7,125 nt of DNA from Chitinophagaceae bacterium (GTDB lineage Bacteria > Bacteroidota > Bacteroidia > Chitinophagales > Chitinophagaceae), in the NCBI GenBank assembly GCA_025963615.1, contig JAOQAL010000568.1, positions 1 through 7,125 on the forward strand. Direction: 5' to 3'. Below, in pieces: positions 1-7,125 of this stretch (the stretch's first letter is position 1; each line of letters opens with the position of its first letter). The translations under genes were made by a program, and so were the position numbers. The notes beneath the pieces are model-generated. The model saw only the letters and a list, made by a program, of their open reading frames with translations, was not told the DNA's origin and did not search any database.

Positions 1-545
1 AATAATCCACCCGGCAGGTCATCTCTTTCAAACACGGTTACCGAATGACCGGCATAATTTAATTGCGCAGCAGCAGCAAGACCTGCAGGCCCCGAACCAA
101 TTACAGCTACTTTTTTCCCGGTTCTTATATTGGGCTTCTTCGTTTTTACAAATCCCTTGTCAAATGCAATCTCTATGATGTGCTTTTCTATTTCTTCAAT
201 AGCAACGGGAGGTTGATTGATACCCAAAACACAGGCGCTCTCACAGGGAGCAGGGCAAATACGCCCGGTAAATTCGGGGAAATTATTTGTCGAAGCTAAT
301 ATCTCGTACGCCTCTTTCCATTCCTTACGGTATACCGCATCATTGAACTCAGGTATCACATTACCCAAAGGGCAGCCGCTATGGCAAAAAGGAATTCCAC
401 AATTCATACATCGTGCAGCCTGCTCATTCAACTTGCCTTCACTGTACCTGTCAATAAATTCATGATAATGCTTCAGCCTTTCTTCAATTGGCTTTTTACC
501 AGGCAACTCCCTTGTAAACTCTAAAAATCCTGTTGGCTTACCCAT
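1..545 (-). CDS. gltD: Glutamate synthase (NAD(P)H) small subunit, N-terminal 181 residues; gene continues past the left edge
   Basis: This is the electron-input subunit of glutamate synthase. In this family it takes electrons from NAD(P)H through FAD and passes them through two [4Fe-4S] clusters to the FMN of GltB in the cytoplasm. The visible part has the N-terminal cysteine set C46, C49, C54 and C58, then C97, C101 and C105 in a [12 protein letters not shown] block. This matches the seven-cysteine pattern of the GltD/dihydropyrimidine dehydrogenase family. By alignment from memory, E120 falls where the eighth, non-cysteine ligand sits in that family (inference). An FAD-binding VIGSGPAG motif follows at 148-155, with acidic E173 at the end of the second strand. 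The ATG at 543-545 is supported by an in-frame TAA six codons upstream and by the family-typical [10 protein letters not shown] start. No clear Shine-Dalgarno sequence is visible. It lies 50 bp after gltB and is probably co-transcribed with it. The NAD(P)H-binding half is outside the window. Confidence 0.96.
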   Translation of the reverse strand, partial: MGKPTGFLEFTRELPGKKPIEERLKHYHEFIDRYSEGKLNEQAARCMNCGIPFCHSGCPLGNVIPEFNDAVYRKEWKEAYEILASTNNFPEFTGRICPAPCESACVLGINQPPVAIEEIEKHIIEIAFDKGFVKTKKPNIRTGKKVAVIGSGPAGLAAAAQLNYAGHSVTVFERDDLPGGL

Positions 546-595
546 AATTCTGTTTATGGTTTACTATTGATTTAAAATTTAATTCCGGATTGTTG
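546..595. other. gltB-gltD spacer (50 bp)
   Basis: A short A/T-rich spacer between the gltB stop and the gltD start. It contains a TTAAA-A-TTTAA inverted repeat (572-582), which is low in information and expected by chance in such sequence. On the minus strand TAAATTTT resembles the -7 element TAnnTTTG of Bacteroidota promoters, but I see no matching -33 element at the right distance. No terminator stem is visible, which fits co-transcription of gltB and gltD. Confidence 0.5.
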
Positions 596-3500
596 TTATT
601 TGTTCATCACGGCCTTTTGTCCGTTTTCCAACAATGCTTTCTTATAATCCCGCGGAAAGACTTTTACAAAATTCTTCAGTTGATTTTCGAAATCATCTAA
701 TACAAACTTAGCAACAGTACTTCCGGTATAAGCATAATGATGGGTAATGATATCCTGTAATTCAGCAACATCTTCTCTCTCTACAGGATCAATATCTACC
801 ATTTCAGTATTGCAATTCACTGCAAATTTCCCTTTTACATCATATACATATGCGATTCCACCACTCATACCGGCGGCAAAATTTCTTCCGGTATCGCCTA
901 ATATTACTACCCTTCCACCCGTCATATATTCGCAACCGTGATCGCCAACACCTTCTACGACTACATTAGCCCCGGAATTACGAACGCCAAAACGTTCACC
1001 GGCTTTGCCCCGGATAAATGCTTCTCCCGAGGTAGCACCGTAGAAAGCAACATTCCCAATTATAATATTTTCTTCGGGAATAAAGGAAGCTTGCCGCGGG
1101 GGATAGATAATCAACCGGGAGCCGCTCAAACCTTTTCCAAAATAATCATTGGCATCCCCTTCCAGTTCGAGTGTTACTCCTTTTGTATTGAAAGCTCCGA
1201 AACTCTGGCCTGCTGTTCCGGTAAAACTGAAATGGATCGTGTCATCCGGCAATCCATACCGGTGCTTTTTTGTGATTTCGTTTGAAAGAATGGTACCGGC
1301 AGTCCGGTCAGTGTTTTTTATTTTGAATGAAGCTGCCACTCTTTCTTTTTTCTCAATGGCTGGCTTCGCGGCTTCCAGTAATTTCCAATCAAGAACATTT
1401 GCCAAACCATGATCCTGTTCTTCCATGTTATATAAACCGGTATATTCAGAAGCAGGTTCTTTATATAAGATCGGCGACAGATCTAACCGGCTGTATTTCC
1501 AATGAGAAATATTTTCCCTCAAACCAAGGCAGTCAACCTGACCGATCATTTCATTAATTGTTCTGAAACCAAGATCAGCCATTATTTCTCTTAATTCCTG
1601 TGTCAGAAAACGGAAAAGATTTACAACATGATCAGCATTGCCTGTAAATCGTTTTCTCAATTCAGGATCTTGTGTAGCGACGCCGACCGGACAGGTATTC
1701 AAATGACATTTCCGCATCATGATACAGCCTTCCACGACAAGCGCCGCGGTAGCAACGCCCCATTCTTCGGCGCCTAACAGTGCTGCAATGGCAATGTCTC
1801 TGCCTGTTTTCATTTGCCCGTCGGCCTGTAGTACGACCCGACTTCTCAGTTTATTTTTTACTAATGTCTGATGAGATTCGGCGAGACCTAGTTCCCAGGG
1901 TAAGCCTGCGTGCTTAATCGAACTAATAGGCGAAGCGCCGGTGCCTCCATCATGTCCTGATATTAATATTACATCTGATTTCGCTTTTGCAACACCCGCC
2001 GCAATGGTACCCACACCCGCTTTGGAAACCAGTTTAACATTGATGCGGGCATTCCGGTTTGCATTTTTCAAATCGAATATTAATTGAGCCAAATCTTCGA
2101 TTGAATAGATATCATGATGCGGCGGTGGTGAAATTAATCCTACACCGGGCGTTGAGTGTCTGGTTTTACCAATCCATTCATCTACTTTATGACCGGGTAA
2201 CTGCCCCCCTTCACCGGGCTTAGCTCCCTGTGCCATTTTAATTTGTAATTCATCCGCTTCTGTCAGGTACAGACTGGTAACACCAAATCTCGCAGAGGCC
2301 ACCTGTTTGATTGCACTCCGCATCGAATCTCCATTCGGCAACTTATCATATCTCCGATCATCCTCACCACCTTCCCCCGTATTACTTTTACCCCCCAGAC
2401 GATTCATCGCAATGGCCAGCGTGGTATGGGCTTCCCATGAAATAGAACCAAAACTCATGGCCCCGGTGGCAAATCGTTTATAAATATTTTCAGCAGACTC
2501 CACTTCATCAATAGAAACCGATGGACGATTCTTTTTGAATGCAAATAAACTTCTTAGTGTACAGGCTTTTTCACTTTGCTCATTGACCAACTTTGAATAC
2601 TTTTTGAAGGTATTATAATCATTCAACCTGGTTGAATACTGCAGTAAATGAATTGTTTGTGGATTAAAAAGATGGAATTCCCCTTTTCTTTTCCATTGGT
2701 AAATACCGCCGGCAGGCAAGCGATCAACCGGAATATCTTTTTTACTGAAAGCAAAATAATGTTTTGCCAACGCTTCCTTTGCAATTTCAGTGAGCCCGAT
2801 TCCCTGGATACGGCTTACAGCACCGGTAAAATACCGGTCCACTACCTCCCTGTCAATCCCTAATATTTCAAAAATCTGTGCTCCCTGGTATGATTGAAGG
2901 GTAGATATACCCATTTTTGAAAACACTTTCAACAAACCATCGCAGACTGCTTTGATATAATTTTTACGAAGCTCTTCCCAGGTTAGTTCCGTTTTGAGCG
3001 TCCCGTTTGCTTTTGCATTTCGTATGGTTGCCAACGCGAGATAAGGATTAATAGCGGTAGCGCCGAATGCAAGCAAGCAAGCGAAATGATGCACTTCCCA
3101 TACATCTCCTACTTCCATCACAATGCCCACCTGCCCACGCAATCCTTTACGGATGAGATGATGATGGACCGCAGAGACAGCCAGTAAAGAGGGTATGGCA
3201 GCATGATCACTGTCTACTGCACGATCGCAGAGAATCAACACTTCAAATCCATCGTTCGCGGCATCTTCCGCATAACGGCATAAACGGTCCAACCCTTTTT
3301 TTAATGAATCCGGTTTACCATCCGCACGGAAATAAGTCTGCAATGTTTTGGCCTGGAATATACCCGTATCAATACTTCTTATTTTTTCGAGTTCCTTGCT
3401 GACAAGTATCGGTTGCTTTAATGCGAGTGTGTGACAATGCTTTGGATTTTCATCCAAAAGATTTCCATTATTCCCAACAAATGTGGCGAGACTCATCACC

Positions 3501-5107
3501 AATCTTTCCCGTATCGGGTCAATCGGCGGATTGGTAACCTGTGCAAAAAGTTGTTTGAAATAAGAACTAAGATGCTGCGGCTGGTCGCTTAATACAGCCA
3601 ATGGGATATCGGTACCCATTGAGCCGATCGGTTCTTTCGCATCAAGAGCCATCGGCTTGATTAACGTATCAATATCTTCAACCGAATAGCCAAAGGCTTT
3701 ATGATATTTCAATATAGAGTCCTGCTGCAGATGCGTAAACTGAACCCGGGGTTCATTAAGTTCCTCCAGCCTGATTTTATATTGATTCAACCAGTCACTA
3801 TAGGGAGATTGAGAACAAATTGTTTGTTTTAATTCTTCATCACTGATGATGCGGCCTTGTTCCATATCCACGACGAACATTTTACCGGGCTGCAATCTTC
3901 CTTTCTCTTTGATCAATTTTGGATCAACAGGCAAGACACCTGTTTCTGATGCCATGATAACACGATCATCTGTGGTAACACAGTACCGGGAAGGGCGAAG
4001 TCCATTTCTGTCCAACGTAGCCCCGATTATTTTCCCATCAGTGAATGAAATGGAAGCCGGACCATCCCAGGGTTCCATGATAGAGGCGTGATATTCATAA
4101 AACGCTTTTTTCAATGGATCCATTTCCGAATTACCATCCCAGGCTTCCGGTATCAGCATCATCATTACATGAGGCAGCGAGCGACCTGTCATGGTCAGTA
4201 ACTCAATCATATTATCCAGGCACGCTGAATCTGACTGCGTTCCGGCAGCAATCGGTAAAAGCATCTCCATTTCTTCGTTGGAAAAATAAGGAGACGTGAA
4301 ACTATGTTCACTGGTTCTTAACCAGTTTAAATTCCCCTGCAGCGTATTGATCTCTCCATTGTGGGCAATGAACCGGAATGGCTGCGCCAGCTTCCAGGAA
4401 GGAAATGTGTTGGTAGCAAAACGGGAATGAATAAGACCGAAAGCACTTACCGCTCTTTTGTTATTCAGGTCAGGGAAATACCCCCGCACCTGCGTACTGG
4501 TCAGCTGACCTTTATACACCACGGTTTTATAAGAAAGAGACGCAAGGTAAAAACCAATGGTATCTTTTTTTACGGTACTGTTTATCGTATGGGTTGCATA
4601 ATTACGGAGAACAAATAATTTTCTTTCAAATTCATCCGCGTTGGTGATATGATCCGGGCAGGCAATAAAAACCTGTTCTATTTCGGGTTCCACGCTTAGT
4701 GCCGTGGGACCTATTCCATCGGGATTAACAGGTACTTTGCGATAAGCCAGGATTTCCAATCCCAGTTTTTCTGCCGAACGGTTAAATATATCACGGCATT
4801 CTTCCCGTAATCTTATTTCTTTAGGAAAAAAGATTACACCCACTCCATACTTGCCAAATGAAGGAAGATGCACGCCCAATTTTATGCATTCATCAAAAAA
4901 GAATTCATGCGGAGTTTGAATCATGATGCCGGCGCCATCACCGGTATTGGTTTCACAGCCACAGGCCCCCCGATGTTCCATATTTTCAAGAATCGTGAGC
5001 GCATCCGAAATAACCTGGTGAGATTTATTGCCCTTTATGTTTGCAACAAACCCAATCCCACAGGCATCGTGTTCAAAAGAAGGATCATACAGACCGTAGT
5101 TTGCCAT
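596..5107 (-). CDS. gltB: Glutamate synthase large subunit, complete, 1503 aa
   Basis: The large subunit hydrolyses glutamine and channels the ammonia to 2-oxoglutarate, making glutamate with electrons from GltD. The length fits the usual 1480-1530 residues. The N-terminal class II glutamine amidotransferase domain (about 16-430) has nucleophile C16 in EHDACGIGF, the HRGACGC block, an AHNGEINT oxyanion-type motif and LDRNGLRPSRY at 365-375. A short 15-residue propeptide must be removed to free C16. The central domain covers roughly 470-765. The FMN-binding synthase barrel (about 860-1230) contains FATGAMSFGS (879-888) and GHDGGTGASP (H1052). The [3Fe-4S] cysteines are C1128, C1134 and C1139. 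The C-terminal glycine-rich beta-helix domain spans about 1255-1450. All the key residues looked for are present, with no frameshift. The first ATG after an in-frame TGA (5111-5113) is the start. An adjacent gltD argues for the NAD(P)H-dependent rather than the ferredoxin-only enzyme. Confidence 0.98.
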   Translation of the reverse strand: MANYGLYDPSFEHDACGIGFVANIKGNKSHQVISDALTILENMEHRGACGCETNTGDGAGIMIQTPHEFFFDECIKLGVHLPSFGKYGVGVIFFPKEIRLREECRDIFNRSAEKLGLEILAYRKVPVNPDGIGPTALSVEPEIEQVFIACPDHITNADEFERKLFVLRNYATHTINSTVKKDTIGFYLASLSYKTVVYKGQLTSTQVRGYFPDLNNKRAVSAFGLIHSRFATNTFPSWKLAQPFRFIAHNGEINTLQGNLNWLRTSEHSFTSPYFSNEEMEMLLPIAAGTQSDSACLDNMIELLTMTGRSLPHVMMMLIPEAWDGNSEMDPLKKAFYEYHASIMEPWDGPASISFTDGKIIGATLDRNGLRPSRYCVTTDDRVIMASETGVLPVDPKLIKEKGRLQPGKMFVVDMEQGRIISDEELKQTICSQSPYSDWLNQYKIRLEELNEPRVQFTHLQQDSILKYHKAFGYSVEDIDTLIKPMALDAKEPIGSMGTDIPLAVLSDQPQHLSSYFKQLFAQVTNPPIDPIRERLVMSLATFVGNNGNLLDENPKHCHTLALKQPILVSKELEKIRSIDTGIFQAKTLQTYFRADGKPDSLKKGLDRLCRYAEDAANDGFEVLILCDRAVDSDHAAIPSLLAVSAVHHHLIRKGLRGQVGIVMEVGDVWEVHHFACLLAFGATAINPYLALATIRNAKANGTLKTELTWEELRKNYIKAVCDGLLKVFSKMGISTLQSYQGAQIFEILGIDREVVDRYFTGAVSRIQGIGLTEIAKEALAKHYFAFSKKDIPVDRLPAGGIYQWKRKGEFHLFNPQTIHLLQYSTRLNDYNTFKKYSKLVNEQSEKACTLRSLFAFKKNRPSVSIDEVESAENIYKRFATGAMSFGSISWEAHTTLAIAMNRLGGKSNTGEGGEDDRRYDKLPNGDSMRSAIKQVASARFGVTSLYLTEADELQIKMAQGAKPGEGGQLPGHKVDEWIGKTRHSTPGVGLISPPPHHDIYSIEDLAQLIFDLKNANRNARINVKLVSKAGVGTIAAGVAKAKSDVILISGHDGGTGASPISSIKHAGLPWELGLAESHQTLVKNKLRSRVVLQADGQMKTGRDIAIAALLGAEEWGVATAALVVEGCIMMRKCHLNTCPVGVATQDPELRKRFTGNADHVVNLFRFLTQELREIMADLGFRTINEMIGQVDCLGLRENISHWKYSRLDLSPILYKEPASEYTGLYNMEEQDHGLANVLDWKLLEAAKPAIEKKERVAASFKIKNTDRTAGTILSNEITKKHRYGLPDDTIHFSFTGTAGQSFGAFNTKGVTLELEGDANDYFGKGLSGSRLIIYPPRQASFIPEENIIIGNVAFYGATSGEAFIRGKAGERFGVRNSGANVVVEGVGDHGCEYMTGGRVVILGDTGRNFAAGMSGGIAYVYDVKGKFAVNCNTEMVDIDPVEREDVAELQDIITHHYAYTGSTVAKFVLDDFENQLKNFVKVFPRDYKKALLENGQKAVMNK

Positions 5108-5131
5108 ACTTCAAATTAAATTAGGTAATAA

Positions 5132-5160
5132 TTTATAACGTCAGAATCGCTTTTTATCAA
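5132..5160 (-). promoter_or_regulatory. Candidate promoter for gltBD
   Basis: On the minus strand TTGATA (5155-5160) is separated by exactly 17 bases from TATAAA (5132-5137). This is close to a general bacterial housekeeping -35/-10 pair and would place the transcript start about 15-20 bases before the gltB ATG. If the host is a Bacteroidota, its main sigma factor prefers a TTTG / TAnnTTTG pattern, which this site meets only partly (a TTG followed about 22 bases later by TAAATTAT). The position directly before a gene after a long gap is supportive, but the A/T-rich background makes chance matches common. Confidence 0.3.
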
Positions 5161-5179
5161 CCGGCAAGCAACCATGCTG

Positions 5180-5211
5180 AAAATACAAAAATCAAGGCGT
5201 AGTGAAGGCCT
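5180..5211 (-). terminator. Weak terminator-like stem after the ilv genes
   Basis: On the minus strand an AGGC arm (5208-5211) pairs with GCCT (5195-5198) across a nine-base loop and is followed by the T-rich tract TTTTTGTATTTT (5180-5191). The position, downstream of ilvA and before the candidate gltB promoter, is right for ending the ilv transcript. The stem has only four perfect pairs, so it would be a poor intrinsic terminator, and it may be a chance arrangement. Confidence 0.18.
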
Positions 5212-5288
5212 GTAAATTACTGAATTACTCACAATAAACCAACAGCGCCCCGGCTCCGGCAGTTGAACATTGATATTGAAGACCAGGT

Positions 5289-5301
5289 ATTGATTATCAA
5301 T
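5289..5301. repeat. 13-bp perfect inverted repeat ATTGAT-T-ATCAAT
   Basis: Six-base arms surround a single central base, and an outer GTATTG (5287-5292) / CAATAC (5304-5309) pair overlaps the same site. It lies about 55 bases after the ilvA stop and about 180 bases before gltB. A symmetric A/T-rich site of this size could be an operator for a dimeric regulator, but no matching regulator is known to me. The spacing rules out an FNR-type TTGAT-N4-ATCAA box. Confidence 0.25.
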
Positions 5302-5356
5302 TACAATACTCCCTATTCCATGCTCTTCCCGCTCGTCGCCGCTACAATTTTAGGTA

Positions 5357-6613
5357 CTAAACAAGATACCCGAATAAGGTATCATTCTTGTTAAGTTCCG
5401 TAAAATCCATATGGTGCCGCTTCAATTTTTCCAACAGCAATTCATAATCATGCCTGCTTTGCAATTCAACCCCGACTAAGGCCGGGCCCGCTTCCTTATT
5501 ATTCTTTTGCATATATTCAAACCGGGTGATATCATCTCCCGGTCCTAATACATTGTTTACAAACTCTTTAAGTGCTCCTGGCCGCTGTGCAAAATTGATC
5601 AGGAAATAATGCTTAAGGCCTTCATACTGAAGGCTGCGTTCTTTTATTTCCTGCATGCGGTCAATATCATTGTTACTGCCACTTATGACACAAACAACAT
5701 TTTTCCCTTTTATCTCTCCGGCGTAATGATCCAAAGCAGCAATTGATAATGCTCCCGCCGGCTCTACGACAATCGCATCTTCATTATATAGCTTCAGGAT
5801 CGTACTGCATACTTTGCCTTCCGGCACCAGGTGCATATCATCCAAAACATCTTTACAAATCGAAAAAGTGACTTCGCCAACACGTTTTACAGCGGCGCCA
5901 TCTACAAAACGGTCAATGGCGTCCAACGTAACAGGATGACCTGCTTTCAATGCCTCAGACATGGATGGAGCTCCTTCCGGTTCCACTCCGATGATTTTTG
6001 TTTTGGGCGAATAGGTTTTAAAATAGGTGCCAACTCCTGCCGTCAGGCCACCGCCACCAACCGGTACAAATACATAATCAATTTCCGACTGATCTTCGAG
6101 TATTTCAACAGCAACCGTAGCCTGCCCTTCAATAATCCGTAAATCATCGAAGGGAGGAATAAAGGTCATTTTGTTTTCTTCGGTATATTTTTTTGCCGCT
6201 ACAGCACAATCATCAAATGTATCCCCGGATAACTTCACTTCGATATTGTCCTCCCCAAACATTTTCGTCTGTTTCACTTTTTGTTTAGGAGTAATAATGG
6301 GCATAAATACAACGCCTTTCACATTCAGTTTTTTGCACGAATACGCAAAACCCTGCGCATGATTGCCTGCGCTGGCACAAACCACTCCATTCTTTAACTC
6401 ATCTGCAGACAGACAACTCATCATGTTGTAGGCGCCGCGCAATTTATAAGAACGCACGATCTGCAAATCCTCTCTTTTCAAAAAAATATTACAATGATAT
6501 TTTTTTGAAAGATTGAGGTTGAGGGTAAGCGGTGTATGCGTCACTATTTTTTTCAAACGCAATGCCGCTTTGTGAAATTCAAGTCCCCCTTTAATGTTAG
6601 TTGCTGTACTCAT
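5357..6613 (-). CDS. ilvA: Threonine ammonia-lyase (threonine dehydratase), biosynthetic short form, 418 aa
   Basis: A PLP enzyme of fold type II that deaminates threonine to 2-oxobutanoate and ammonia, the committed step of isoleucine synthesis. The catalytic domain (about 1-325) has PLP lysine K57 in RSYKLRGAY, the SAGNHAQG loop (81-88), the phosphate-binding VGGGGL run (185-190), VEPAGA (283-288) and S311 in VISGSNND, the serine expected to contact the pyridine nitrogen. A single ACT-like regulatory domain occupies about 333-418 (QRPGALKEFV at 343-352). The length of 418 fits the short family with one such domain, rather than the roughly 510-residue E. coli type with two, or catabolic enzymes that lack this domain. 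Isoleucine feedback is likely from the family but cannot be read here. The ATG at 6611-6613 is preceded by an in-frame TAA and an A-rich leader with no Shine-Dalgarno sequence. It starts 9 bp after ilvC, so the two are almost certainly one operon. Confidence 0.96.
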   Translation of the reverse strand: MSTATNIKGGLEFHKAALRLKKIVTHTPLTLNLNLSKKYHCNIFLKREDLQIVRSYKLRGAYNMMSCLSADELKNGVVCASAGNHAQGFAYSCKKLNVKGVVFMPIITPKQKVKQTKMFGEDNIEVKLSGDTFDDCAVAAKKYTEENKMTFIPPFDDLRIIEGQATVAVEILEDQSEIDYVFVPVGGGGLTAGVGTYFKTYSPKTKIIGVEPEGAPSMSEALKAGHPVTLDAIDRFVDGAAVKRVGEVTFSICKDVLDDMHLVPEGKVCSTILKLYNEDAIVVEPAGALSIAALDHYAGEIKGKNVVCVISGSNNDIDRMQEIKERSLQYEGLKHYFLINFAQRPGALKEFVNNVLGPGDDITRFEYMQKNNKEAGPALVGVELQSRHDYELLLEKLKRHHMDFTELNKNDTLFGYLV

Positions 6614-6622
6614 ATTTTATTT

Positions 6623-7125
6623 TTATGCAACGGCTTCAGTTGATTTCTTTTCGGCTTTGGCCGGCTGATTTTCCGGGCGCAAGGAACGTACAGCTTTACC
6701 AGCCTGCCACATTTCGCTTTCCCGCAGTTCCTTTAATTCAACTTCCAGTTTTTCACGATAATCAGGCTGGCTGTTCAAATCAATAGAACGTTGTGATTCC
6801 TTACCGGAAGCGACACTTTCATATAATTCCTTAAATACCGGCGCTGTTGCATCGCGGAATTTTTTCCACCAGTCAAGGGCACCCCGTTGTGCAGTAGTCG
6901 AACAATTCGCATACATCCAATCCATCCCGTTTTCTGCAACCAATGGCATCAATGACTGGGTTAACTCTTCTACTGTTTCATTAAAGGCTTCTGAAGGTGA
7001 ATGTCCTTTATCCCGCAGTACCTGGTACTGAGCGGCAAAGATTCCCTGGATAGCTCCCATCAACGTTCCTCTTTCTCCAGTTAAATCAGAATAAACTTCT
7101 TTCTTGAAATTGGTTTCAAATAAAT
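6623..7125 (-). CDS. ilvC: Ketol-acid reductoisomerase, C-terminal 166 residues; the gene begins beyond the right edge
   Basis: The enzyme converts acetolactate and acetohydroxybutyrate to dihydroxy acids with NAD(P)H and Mg2+ in valine and isoleucine synthesis. Only the C-terminal helical domain is visible; the NAD(P)H-binding Rossmann half lies outside the window. Numbering visible residues from the edge, D13 and E17 in SDLTGE and E49 and E53 in NETVEEL are the expected metal ligands, and S75 in CSTTAQRGAL is the expected substrate-contact serine. The frame is open from the edge to the TAA at 6623-6625. An internal TTG at 7061-7063 lies in the middle of the conserved SDLTGERGTLMGA block and is not a start. 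The protein resembles the fungal/Bacteroidetes branch (PDYREKLE and LRPENQ near the end) and ends with a short Lys/Ala-rich tail of about 13 residues. ilvA follows 9 bp downstream. Confidence 0.96.
   Translation of the reverse strand, partial: LFETNFKKEVYSDLTGERGTLMGAIQGIFAAQYQVLRDKGHSPSEAFNETVEELTQSLMPLVAENGMDWMYANCSTTAQRGALDWWKKFRDATAPVFKELYESVASGKESQRSIDLNSQPDYREKLEVELKELRESEMWQAGKAVRSLRPENQPAKAEKKSTEAVA

Larger units (their letters stand above)
5108..5356. other. ilvA-gltB intergenic region (249 bp), probable boundary between two transcription units
   Basis: No gene that I recognise lies here on either strand. Reading in the direction of the flanking genes, it holds an inverted repeat near the ilvA end (5289-5301), a small stem followed by a T-rich tract (5180-5211), and a promoter-like pair near gltB (5132-5160). 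One minus-strand frame is open from 5349 down to 5119 (77 codons) but has no ATG until 5175. The gap is far longer than the 9-bp ilvC-ilvA and 50-bp gltB-gltD spacings, so a break between the ilv and glt transcription units is likely (inference). Confidence 0.6.

Noticed and set aside
63..465. Plus-strand open frames at 63-299 and 217-465
   Set aside because: They are antisense to the cysteine-cluster and FAD region of gltD, whose protein sequence is clearly conserved on the minus strand.
572..582. TTAAA-A-TTTAA inverted repeat between gltB and gltD as a terminator or operator
   Set aside because: It is made only of A and T in an A/T-rich spacer, would form a very weak stem, and lacks a following T-tract of note.
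747..1557. Several plus-strand open frames (747-941, 938-1285, 1149-1412, 1327-1557)
   Set aside because: They lie antisense to the conserved C-terminal part of gltB, overlap each other in different frames and show no recognisable domain.
3069..3082. Short GCAA tetranucleotide repeat (about 3.5 copies) within gltB, considered as a phase-variation tract
   Set aside because: It is too few copies for slippage-driven switching and encodes a normal Cys-Leu-Leu-Ala stretch in a conserved housekeeping enzyme.
5289..5301. FNR/CRP-type box TTGAT-ATCAA
   Set aside because: The half-sites are separated by one base rather than the four that an FNR-type dimer requires.
5831..6142. A 103-residue plus-strand open frame inside ilvA
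   Set aside because: It is antisense to the catalytic domain of ilvA, has unusual composition and no recognisable motif.
6623..7063. A separate 146-residue gene starting at a TTG codon at 7061-7063
   Set aside because: The same frame stays open to the window edge and encodes the conserved metal-binding SDLTGE block just upstream, so this is the interior of ilvC, not a gene start.

Overview
The window holds ordinary core amino-acid metabolism, all on the minus strand. Read in transcription order (from the right edge leftwards) it contains the 3' end of ilvC (ketol-acid reductoisomerase), a complete ilvA (biosynthetic threonine ammonia-lyase), a 249-bp gap, a complete gltB (glutamate synthase large subunit), a 50-bp gap, and the 5' third of gltD (glutamate synthase small subunit), which runs off the left edge. 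Both edge genes are cut by the window only; neither is broken.

The organism looks like a member of the Bacteroidota, possibly a Chitinophagaceae-like lineage. The supporting signs are a moderate GC content, start codons preceded by A/T-rich sequence with no clear Shine-Dalgarno motif (all three visible starts), a short-form IlvA, and an IlvC whose C-terminal half resembles the fungal/Bacteroidetes type (a CSTTAQRGALDWW block and a PDYREKLE block). This is inferred from recognising the proteins, not from a database search; the genus is not determined.

Layout: 6623-7125 ilvC end; 9-bp gap; 5357-6613 ilvA, almost certainly co-transcribed with ilvC; 5108-5356 non-coding gap with a weak terminator-like stem, a small inverted repeat and a promoter-like TTGATA-17-TATAAA pair directly before gltB; 596-5107 gltB; 546-595 gap; 1-545 gltD start. 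The gap suggests that gltBD is its own transcription unit behind the end of an ilv operon, although read-through is possible.

Functionally, IlvA makes 2-oxobutanoate from threonine for isoleucine synthesis. IlvC performs the isomerisation and reduction step of valine and isoleucine synthesis. GltBD makes glutamate from glutamine and 2-oxoglutarate, and glutamate is the amino donor for the last (transaminase) step of branched-chain amino-acid synthesis, so the neighbourhood is metabolically coherent. I see no mobile element, CRISPR array, RNA gene, toxin, defence system or novel protein. The only stretch with unexplained structure is the ilvA-gltB gap, and the signals there are weak.
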